Source: DATFXM01 sp035315885
Lineage (GTDB): Bacteria > Acidobacteriota > Blastocatellia > UBA7656
Assembly (NCBI GenBank): GCA_035315885.1
Contig: DATFXM010000152.1
Location: forward strand, 1-31,842
Length of the DNA stretch: 31,842 nucleotides
Reading direction: 5' to 3'
Shown here: in pieces, positions 1-8,800 of the stretch
Layout: the number at the start of each line of letters is the position of its first letter
Position numbering within the stretch: position 1 is the first letter of the stretch
The notes under the pieces: generated by a model
What the model was told of the DNA's origin: nothing
The model's database searches: none
What the model saw: only the letters and a program-made list of their open reading frames with translations
Position numbers and translations under genes: made by a program

Positions 1-122
1 TGCGAGCTGAGCCGATGCTGGGTGTTGAGCAGGTGGTCGGCGTGGATTCGGTAGCCCGAGACTGACGCCAGGCCAAATATCAGCAACGTAAGTATGAGAA
101 CAGTGACTCGTCTACTGTGCAT
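1..122 (-). CDS. Exported protein of unknown function, N-terminal fragment
   Basis: The reading frame opens at an ATG (120-122) and runs off the left edge, so only about 40 residues are visible. They start with a short basic stretch (MHSRR) followed by a hydrophobic segment of about 16 residues (VTVLILTLLIFGLASV), which looks like a signal peptide or an N-terminal membrane anchor. A strong ribosome binding site, GGAGG, lies four bases upstream of the ATG and supports this start. The gene follows the small lipoprotein-like gene on the same strand with a 65-bp gap, so it may be the next gene of the same minus-strand block. Nothing about its function can be said from the fragment. Confidence 0.65.
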   Translation of the reverse strand, partial: MHSRRVTVLILTLLIFGLASVSGYRIHADHLLNTQHRLSS

Positions 123-187
123 ACGACCTCCGAAAAACTGCGATTCACTGGCACGGGTTTGAACAAGAGGCGGGAACGACTGCTCGA

Positions 188-589
188 TCAAACTCGAGGC
201 TTGAATTCGAACCCGCTGAACTTCCATTCCCCGTCTTCGTCGATGAAGAAAAGCTTGACTTCGCCTTTGCTCCGTTCGAACTGGGTCAGGTAGGTGGTCA
301 CGCCGATGTGTTTGCCGTCTTGATCGGTAAAGTAGGTGCTGAGCCGCGAAGAACCAACGTAGCGTCCTCCGGACGTCAAATCGGTAAGATTATTGATGAG
401 CTCGTCGCGCGTCTTGTCCTTCTTGAAACCTTTGGCGGCGTCGTTATAGACCTCGTTATAATTGGCGTCTTTAATGCGTGAGAAGAACTGCGCTGCGGCT
501 TTATCTACGTCTTCTGGGGGAGCTGCGGAATCCAAAAAGCAACTCGAGGTAACGAGCAATAAAACCACCGCAATCGTCATTCGGACCAT
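188..589 (-). CDS. Small exported, probably lipoprotein, NTF2-like fold possible
   Basis: The 133-residue product begins with a hydrophobic signal segment that ends in VTSSC. This resembles a lipobox, though Thr at -3 is not ideal, and suggests a lipid-anchored protein with Cys17 as the modified residue. The remainder has an N-terminal helical part (AAAQFFSRIKDANYNEVYND), a middle with TxDELINNL, and a C-terminal half of alternating beta strands ending in GEWKFSGFEF. That layout is typical of small NTF2-like or DUF4019/DUF3887-like proteins in which a conserved Trp closes the last strands. The family assignment is by general shape only. It is the fifth gene in the minus-strand block, about 230 bp after the 609-residue protein, so it may be co-transcribed or have its own promoter. 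No function can be assigned. Confidence 0.7.
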   Translation of the reverse strand: MVRMTIAVVLLLVTSSCFLDSAAPPEDVDKAAAQFFSRIKDANYNEVYNDAAKGFKKDKTRDELINNLTDLTSGGRYVGSSRLSTYFTDQDGKHIGVTTYLTQFERSKGEVKLFFIDEDGEWKFSGFEFKPRV

Positions 590-764
590 CGGGACCCCGT
601 CAATGCGAAAACAAGAGCAGTAACATTAGCAGCAGTCTCTTCCGGCAGCAATAGAGTCGTAAGTTTGGCGTGTTGGTGGTGCCAGGTTTAGTGGCGCTGT
701 CCTTTTTTTCCAACTGATCGAGTGGCGTTGTCCCCGTTAATAGTCACAGGGGAGCCCCGGTTTC

Positions 765-820
765 ACGCAAAGCCGCAAAGTCTCGCAAATAACGTAGCTC
801 AAGACTCAGAACTGAGACTT
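765..820. repeat. Short octamer word array plus small palindrome
   Basis: Positions 765-789 hold ACGCAAAG, CCGCAAAG and TCTCGCAAA, an 8-bp periodic word array. Just after it, at 805-816, CTCAG-AA-CTGAG forms a short palindrome immediately behind the stop codon of the 609-residue protein. On the minus strand this could be a weak hairpin after that gene, but no T-tract is present. It resembles the larger word arrays elsewhere in the window. The rest of the 590-819 gap shows nothing I recognise. Confidence 0.4.
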
Positions 821-2649
821 TACCACTCGTACGCCACTTGCTCGCGCAGCCAGCCGGCGGTGGCCTGATCCGTCACTGCCACGCGCTTAAACCCAAGCGC
901 AGAGATCATGCTGGAAAGGTTCTCGCTGAATAACGCGATATGCCGATTTGAATCTTGATCGTCACTGGTATCGACTGGGCCTCCAGCTACAGGGCGGTCC
1001 AGCTTCTGCATCAATACGTCGAACACCGGCTTCGCTGCGTCAATCCTTATCGAGGCGTATCTAACCGCCGCCTGCTGAGCCTCTCGCTGTCCTTTTGGAG
1101 TACCTTCAGCGACCTTTAGCATATCGCTGGCGAATTCGCGGCTGGAAGCCAGCACCAGGTAGTTATCTTTAATCGCATAAGCAGCACCCTTTTCCAGCAG
1201 CGATTGAGCTACGTACCGGACGCCGCCTTCTTCTTCCCATCGAAACTCAGCCTGCGAGCCGCTGATCACGAACCGCTCCACAAGCTCCGTGCTTATAGCC
1301 TTCTCGAGTGCCGCTCGATCGACCTGTGAATTTGAATTCAGCGAAATCACAAGGCCGCGCTCGAATTTCACAAAAGGACTGTGCGCGTCCACGCTCGATC
1401 GCGCGAACGTGGCGTACGCACCCGAGGCTCCAGTGCCCAGAATCTTTTTGAGATTCTTATCGAAGCCGCTTTCTCGCGCGGCCGCGTTCGTTGAGCCGGG
1501 CTTTTGCCTGTTATCGGTAGCGTCAGGGTCGTCGACATCCTGATCGAAGCGGTTGTCTAAAAAACCATACCGCAGCTTTTTAGCGCTCTCGCTGTTTTCA
1601 GGCGCTGACCCTGTGCGGCCCGGCACACCTGCCGTGGGACCGGCTGATTCAGGCAAGTCTCCGAACAGAACTCGCGCCACCTCCGCGGGCAATTCGTCCG
1701 GCAATGCCGGTGAACCGATAACCTCTACAAGTTGAGTGTCGGCTGGAGCGAAGCGGACCAACGTTGAAAGTTCTACGGCGGCAGCCTCGGATTGATTCTG
1801 AGCGCTTGATTTCTTCTTAAACCAGCGTTGTTCGCTGATGCCTTGGGCTGAGAGTCTTAAGTCAAGCAGGCCGCTCTCATAAGTTGCGAGCTCGTCGACG
1901 TTGTGGTGAATCCAATAACTCCTGAATAATCGATTGGCGTTCAGTTTTTGTTGATCCAGCCACATTGTGATGTCATGCGCGGCGAAGCCGTCGGCGCTTT
2001 CAGCAGTCTTGATGATGGTGCTGCCGAGCGAGTCATCGCCCGGAGACTTGAGGTTCGCCAGCACGCGAATCATCAGACCCTCCGTGGTGGTGATCACCAG
2101 CTTTCCGTCCGAATAGGCGAAGCAAAACTGTTGGTTGAGCCTGCCACCGTCGGCAGTGACCTGACGTACGTAGTAAGAGGCGCCGCCTGCCGATCTCTCT
2201 TCAAACTGAGGTGCATGCTTGAACAGCGTGCTTGCGACGGCTCGCGGGCGACCCATCTCGGTCAGCATGACAAGCTCGATCTTGCCGATGTCGTAGAGCG
2301 CGAGCGCCGAGGGACCGCCCGCCAGCTCGGCGAGTCTTTGTTCGTCGAGGCCGAAGCCGAGGGCTGTCTCGAAATCTTTCTTGCGGTCCTGCAGTTTCAG
2401 GAAGAGGTGCGAATGTGAAAACGCGCTAAAGCTCTTGCTGTCGTAGTAGCCCTTGCGAACTGGAGAAGAGAGCCAGTGCCGCATCAATCCGCCGAGATCT
2501 CTGGTCTGAATGTACAGCATCGCACCCGAAGGCATTGCGGTCGCGAGCTTCAGTTGCTCTGCGAGCGGAGCGGTTTGCTGCGCATCAGAAGAGATCGTCG
2601 ACGCCACAACGATCAACAGAACCAGGATTACAAGTTTTCTCTTACTCAT
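820..2649 (-). CDS. Exported protein of unknown function, DUF3352-like
   Basis: The 609-residue product starts with a clear Sec signal peptide (MSKRKLVILVLLIVVASTIS, cleavage probably near SDA-Q at residues 22-24). A G-rich stretch lies upstream of the ATG. The mature part begins with a phrase typical of DUF3352-like exported proteins, AMPSGAMLYIQTRDLGGLM, followed by LAGGPSALALYDIG and repeated alternating strand/helix segments. These are features of large secreted proteins that are often encoded beside TPR proteins. A low-complexity Gly/Pro/Ser/Asp-rich linker at about residues 335-395 separates two halves. The second half again has a LVISLNSNS / VDRAALEKAIS pattern, so the protein may be a tandem duplication of one fold. 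No catalytic motif is evident. It is the fourth gene of the minus-strand block, separated from the giant TPR gene by a long inverted repeat. The family name is tentative; export is well supported. Confidence 0.75.
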   Translation of the reverse strand: MSKRKLVILVLLIVVASTISSDAQQTAPLAEQLKLATAMPSGAMLYIQTRDLGGLMRHWLSSPVRKGYYDSKSFSAFSHSHLFLKLQDRKKDFETALGFGLDEQRLAELAGGPSALALYDIGKIELVMLTEMGRPRAVASTLFKHAPQFEERSAGGASYYVRQVTADGGRLNQQFCFAYSDGKLVITTTEGLMIRVLANLKSPGDDSLGSTIIKTAESADGFAAHDITMWLDQQKLNANRLFRSYWIHHNVDELATYESGLLDLRLSAQGISEQRWFKKKSSAQNQSEAAAVELSTLVRFAPADTQLVEVIGSPALPDELPAEVARVLFGDLPESAGPTAGVPGRTGSAPENSESAKKLRYGFLDNRFDQDVDDPDATDNRQKPGSTNAAARESGFDKNLKKILGTGASGAYATFARSSVDAHSPFVKFERGLVISLNSNSQVDRAALEKAISTELVERFVISGSQAEFRWEEEGGVRYVAQSLLEKGAAYAIKDNYLVLASSREFASDMLKVAEGTPKGQREAQQAAVRYASIRIDAAKPVFDVLMQKLDRPVAGGPVDTSDDQDSNRHIALFSENLSSMISALGFKRVAVTDQATAGWLREQVAYEW

Positions 2650-2663
2650 ATTCGACCCCCGGG

Positions 2664-2860
2664 GAGTGCTGAGTGGTGAGTGGTGAGTGGTGAGTGCTGA
2701 GTGGTGAGTGCTGAGTGGGATGAGGGAATGAGGAGATGAGGGGATGAGGAGACACCGCGTTCATTAGCAGTTGCAGCGTATCGGTTCTTGTCCCCCCATC
2801 TTGCATCATCTCCTTATCTCCTCATCCCACTCAGCACTCACCACTCAGCACTCAGCACTT
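2664..2860. repeat. Heptamer word array forming a long inverted repeat (IR-A)
   Basis: From 2664 to 2719 the sequence is eight consecutive 7-bp units, GAGTGCT or GAGTGGT (the last is GAGTGGG), passing into ATGAGG-type words up to about 2750. The right side, 2806-2860, carries the complementary words (CACTCAG, CACTCAC). The segment around 2692-2747 pairs with 2806-2858 as a hairpin of roughly 50 bp with about 60 bases of loop. It fills the gap between the giant TPR gene, whose stop codon starts one base after the right arm, and the 609-residue protein. It could act as a terminator, attenuator or mRNA stabiliser between these co-directional genes; that role is inferred. Confidence 0.85.
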
Positions 2861-2861
2861 C

Positions 2862-5800
2862 TCATGGTCCCATCACTTTTGAAGCGTATATCGACGGCGT
2901 AGCGCCTCGCTTGTCAAACCGAACCAGCGACGCGAGCCTCAGTTTCCGTACCTGGTCCGCAGAGATGATCTCCGCGAGCCGCTTTTCGATCGCAGACTTT
3001 TGGTCGGCTCGAGAAGCTTCCGCCACTCGCGCCCGCTCCAGTGCGATTGCCCGGTCGTACCGGTCCAGCCTCACCGCCGATTCCACTAGCGACGCAAGCA
3101 ACACAACACGCGCTGCGGCCGCTCCCTCGCGATTCATGTCGGCGAGAGGTCGTATGCCGGGCGCCGGCTTTGACGCCTCCAGCGACGGCTCGAACGCTAC
3201 TTCGCGATTCGCAGCCTGAGCAGTGCTTCGTTGTTCGAGCGCTTGACGAACCGCTACGTTGACAAAGGATTCCCGCTGCGAATCATCGCCCTCCGCAAGG
3301 TCAAGCGCCGCCGCATCACGGCCGATCTTCCCGTATAGAGTTATGAGTTGAGCGCGAGCGCCGGCTGCTCGAAACACAATTGCATCAGTGATCCGCCCGT
3401 CGGCATCAAGCTGAAGGCTGCGTTCAAAGTTTGTCACCGCGTCGCCTTCTCGGTGGTCCGAGACTGCCAGCACCCCGAGCTTCAGTTGCGCAATCGCGAC
3501 CAGCGGCCCGTTGGCGATCTTGTTGAGCACCTCGCGGGCTCCGTTGCGGTCAGCCAACGCTTCGCGGATCGAAGCGAGCGCCAGAAGATCCGCCTCTCCG
3601 GTTCGCGATGAAAAGACTTCCGTCGCTCGAGTCGCGAGCGAGCGGTCTGCACGTACAATCTCGCCCACGATTTCAGCCGCCTGAGCCCTTATGGTGTTTC
3701 CGGAACTGCGCTCCTCAATTAGCGAGGCGAGCTTGTCGAACGCTTCGGTTCCGCGGCCATTCGCTGCCAGCAGCCTCGCCAGCTCTAGCTTGTTGGAGGA
3801 ATTGGTCGGGTTCGCAATCGCGATCTGCTCGCGATAGCCGATCGCATCCTGCAGCCGTCCGATGCGCGTAGAAGTATCAGCCGCGATCCGCAACGCTGAT
3901 CCATTGTCGGTAGAACGCTCGGTTATCAACTTCAAGAGTCGTGCTGCCTCGTCTGCCCGCCCGCGCTTCGCCTCGAGCTCTGCAAGGCCTGCGTATGTCG
4001 CGTCGTCAGCGTACCGCGACCAGATCGCCGCGTGATACGAATCATAGAGTAGCGCGTCCGCGTCCGACTCCCGATGTTCGGACATCAAAAGAGCATAAGC
4101 CTTGAGGCAGTGCGTTTTCGACCGGTCATCGTTTGAACTGTCTTCATCGGCTGCCTTGTCGTCGAGACCGCAGTAGTGCCGAAGCGCAGTCACACCGCGG
4201 GCAACATCCTTTTCCGATCGCAAATCGATCAGCGCGCCGGCAAGCGGCAACCAATCATATCCATCATCATACGTCGCGTCGTCATCCTCCGAGCTCCGGC
4301 GAATCAGGCGAAGGTCGGCGCGCTCCCGTTCGATAGTTGCGATCAGCAGCCGCGCTTCATCAAAAGCACGCTGCTTGATCAAATAGTCGAGGAACGTTCG
4401 CCTGAACTGGGCCAGATCTTTTGCGGGATAGCTCCATCGGTTCCCGTCGTAATAACCGTCGTCGTACTGCTGTGTGCCGAATACTGCCGCTGCCGCATCC
4501 GCGTAGCGCTGGTGTACTGCGCGGTAGATCGGCGCCAGAGCTGTATCGGATAGCAGCTTTTCATCAATCAACATCATCGCAATCTGACTGTCCTGCGAAT
4601 TGGTTGTGACCACCGAACTCAGAAAAGTTGCAACTTCGGCCGAGTGCTTCGAATCACCTCGGCCGCGCTCGGCAATCTCCCGCACCAGCGGTTTTATCGA
4701 GTCGAGCTGGACGCTGCCGTTCTGATTTCGATAGCTGCGTTCGATGTATCGCGCGATGAAGTCGCCTAACGGAGCGAGGGCTTCGCTTAGAAACCCATTG
4801 TCTGCCATGACCTTCAAATAGGTGTGAGCCTCTGCGGGCGCTGTTGCCGCTTTGATTATGGATCTCCAGGCGTCAAGCGCGCCGTCACGGTCGTGGTTCG
4901 CAAGAGCGATGCGTCCCCGCAGAACCAGCACATCAGTAGAGTACGGCTCCATCTCCGCAGCAAGTTGATTGTGCTCCGCGGCCCTGGCGTTGTTCTTGTG
5001 GTCGAGGTAGTACGACGCCAGTTCAATCTGTGCGCGGGCAGACGAGGGGTGACCTTCGATCTCGCCGGGGATGAATTTTCGGCTATCGCCCTCGCGGCCG
5101 ACCATTCCTAGCCAATACCCGTAGTTTCTTGACGCGACGAACCAGTCGTCTCCAACGAGCTCTTTGCCGCCGGGAGACTTGCGCCCCAGCAGTTGTCCGA
5201 TCGGCTTGAGCCCGAGCGCGGTGCGGAACAACGGCTCGACCTCCGGTGAGCTGTCCTTCAGGAACAGACCGAGCTCAGCGCTTCGCGACGCAGTCCACGC
5301 CGAGGACTGCCGCGCCCGTTCGATTGCGTCCAGAGCAAGCAGTTTCTCCTTCTTGTCTATGAGAAAAGTAATCAACTGCAACTGGTAAGGGTTGTACAGC
5401 GATGCGATCCGCTGTAGCTCGCTTCGCGCGCCGCTTGAATACAGCAACGTGAGATACCGCTCGACCCAATCGCTCTGGCCAATGACCAGGTCTCCGCTTG
5501 CGGCGTTGTATGCACGTCGCAGGGCTTCCACTTCGCGTTGCGAGTCTCCGGCGATCCGGTACTCGTCGGCGATTTTGGTGTCGTAGTCGAAGCGATTCTT
5601 GTAAGGATCACGTTTTTGCTCGGCGCTGAGAACTTCGGCCGCGCGCGAAAACCTGGCGTGACGCTCGTAAAACTGCACCAGCGCCCTGAGCTCGTTGTAG
5701 TACTGATTGTCCTGTTGAGTAACCGCGGACGAGTTCTTTGGCCGCGCATCGTAAGCCTGATCCTTCAGCCTCGTTTGGATTTGCTCTTCGACTTCAACCA

Positions 5801-8800
5801 ATCCAGCGTATCGAGCGATGCCCAGATACCTTCTGATCGCCGGCGCGTCGGAGGAAGAGTTCAGCTTTGCGATTGAGGCAGTGATCGCGGACGCCAGGTC
5901 GGACGATTCGCTTCCGCTTGCGTACTCGATTACGCCCATCGCAAAGTCGTCGTGCATAGCAGTGTCCAGCGCCGTGACAATGCTTCTCGCCTTATATCCA
6001 TCGGTGTCCTGCGAGTTCTGTCCTATCGCTGAGAACACGCCGCGCATGCGTTCGAGCTTTTGAAACACCTGAGCCGGAGGTTCGGTGCGTGAAAGCGCGC
6101 GCACGTACTCCGCCACCTGTCCGTTGCCGACGTAGTCGTCCTTGAGCCGTGCGGGCAAGCCCGAGAAGATCGCTTCGCAAACCTTTACCACTTCGCGATC
6201 CATACCCCAGGCGGCGAGTTTCGACGCAACAGCGAACCTGGCATCCGAGCTGGCGTTTTGTTTGGCGGCGAGCGCCTGCCGTACCGTTTCCACGGCTTGC
6301 TCGCGCTGTCCCTGGCGGACCTGAATCTGCGCGACCTCGAGCAGCCACTGAGGGTCGCGGCCCGACAGTGCCCAGCCCTCACGCAGCACCGTAATAGCCT
6401 CGTCGTAGCGTCGTTCTCGCGTCAGCACCGAAGCCAGGTTCAGTCTGAGATCGGGCCTCTCAGGTTCGTTGAGGACCGCTATTCGATATTGCGTCGAGGC
6501 GCCGTTCAAATTGCCTTGCTGCTCGTAGATTCGTCCAAGCACGAGCTGCCAGCGGTAGTTCTTGTACGATTCTTTCGAGAGCTTTTCGTAGTAGCTTAGG
6601 ATCCTCGACAAGAGCCCGTGCTGCTGCGCATATTCGAGGGCGCCAAGCAGGCGATTGAGATCTTCGGGATAGCTATTGATGATTTCGATGTACTGATCTA
6701 CCGCCGCGTCGTGTTTCCCGAGCGAATCGAGCGTCTTGATCATGCCGGCGCGCAGATCGACGATTCGCGCGCGGCTCTCTTCTCCTCCAAGCCCCGACTC
6801 CCGCGCCTCCCTGAATGCATCCTGATACAGCATAGAAAGCTCATCGAGCTTCTTTTCGCTGCCCAGCACTCTTGCCAGTGCTGCGAACGATTCAACGTCG
6901 GAATGATCTTCGTTGTAAATCGCTCGAAGCGTCGCTTCGGCGTCTGATAGTTTGTTTGCCTCTGTCTGCATCTTTGCAAGATGAAGAGTAAAGGCTCGCC
7001 GATTCGTGCCCGCGGCGCGCGCGATCGAACGCTTGTACAGGTCAATCGCTTTGTCCAGAAGTCCCGCCCGCCAGTAAAACTGCGAGCTCTCTTCAATCAC
7101 CCCGACATTGGTCGGGAAGTCCGAGACGAGTTTGTCGACCACCCCAATCTCTTCGTCGACCTTGTTGCGCCGCTCGAGCATTGCCGCCAACTGAAGGCGG
7201 TACTTCATCGCCTCTCGCTCGTCTCGGGCAACCGTGGTGAGTCGAGAAATGACCTGCTGCTCGTCTTCAGGCCGCAGGATCGCGCGAAACAGATCTCGCA
7301 CCGTCTCCAGGAAGGCAACGTCGGAGGAACGAGAGACCTCGGTCCTCAACATAGCAAGCGCGTCGGCTTGATGTTCGCGTTCTGCTTGATACAACGCGTA
7401 CCCGATCACCAATTGCCAATCCGCCGGCGCCGCAGCTCTTGCTTTTTCGTATGTAGCCGCGATCTTTTCCGCCAGGCCCTGCCGTGTTGAAAGCTGCGCG
7501 AGCCTCTTGCCCGCAGTGTCCCTGCCTTCGCCGGGCTCGGAAAGAACCTTTACGTATTCGACTATCGCTGAATCAATGTCGCCGAGACCTTCGTAAACCG
7601 CACCCATGCGGTACGCGTAGATGGTTTGGTCTCCCGTCGAGGACCGGAGTTGTTTGAAAACCCGAATCGCGTCGTTGTACTGGTAATAGTCCCAATAGAC
7701 GGTCGCAACCTCCAGGTAGGTGTTGCGCTCGCCCGGTTCCAGCTCAAGCAGGCGGTCCCATTCGTGACCCGCGCGCTTGAAATCGCCAAGCTGCGCGTAG
7801 ACCTCTCCCGCTTTGATCCGATATTCGTGCGAGAGCGGAAACAGATCGGCAAGCTTCGAATACAAGGATGCCGATTCTTCAAAGAGCTTGTCGGAAGTCT
7901 GGCCAAACGAGCGTGTCAGCTCAGCGAGCCGTTCAGAGATCTGATCGTTGCCCGGGTACATCACTGCCAATCTGCGGTAGGCGTCGAGCGCTTCGTCGTG
8001 ATGCGATAGCCACATCGCTGCGTCGGCCGAAAACACCGAGTACCCAAACTCGCGAGTAAAAACCGGCGAGGGATTCGATGCCGCCGCCGAGTTACCTGCG
8101 CGTTGTTTGGCTTCGGCGTATCGTTGCCTGAGCAGGTTCTTCCGCGACAGCCACTCGAGGTAGTCGTCAGAGATCGACCGATCCGCAAAGTAGTATTCGC
8201 TCGCCAGCTTCTCCCATCTTGCGCGGTCGTTCTTCGACAAGTACGTCAACATCCCGCGAACGAACAGGAGATTCCCGGGGAAACGTCGATGCGCATAGCT
8301 GTAGAGATCGAACGCGAATCGTTGGTCCCAATCGACTCCGTCGCCCTTTGCAGTCGAGCCGTAGCCCCCAAACCGATACAGGTAGTCGCCGATCTCGTCC
8401 TCGTCGAACACGTCGATAAGCTGCTTCGCATAAGCAGCCAACTCGCGCCCGCGCTTCTGACGCACGTACCAGCGAGCCAGACGGTGATACCAGGTGTTTG
8501 AGTCGAACTCCCGGAGAGCCGCGTTGTAAGCCTTCAACTGCTCATTCATGAGCTGCGCCTGACCGAGCCACTGAAGGAATCTTTCGTAGAGACCCTCCTC
8601 CTTAGGGTGCTTTTTGATCTCTCCCCAGAACAGCGCAAGGGTTTCCGTCTTCTTTTCCTCAGTCGCGAGAGACGAAACATAACGTTCGAGTACGCTGCTG
8701 TAGTTGGGTGCGCTTGGTCTCTCCGAGTGAGAGCGCTCCTCGGGTTCAGGCTGCGCCTCCCGCTCCGACTGGTCGGAATCGTTGTCGGCCTCTTTGTCCG

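Noticed and set aside
2664..2860. Tandem repeats considered as a CRISPR array
   Set aside because: The units are 7 bp with no spacers, and no cas gene is present.
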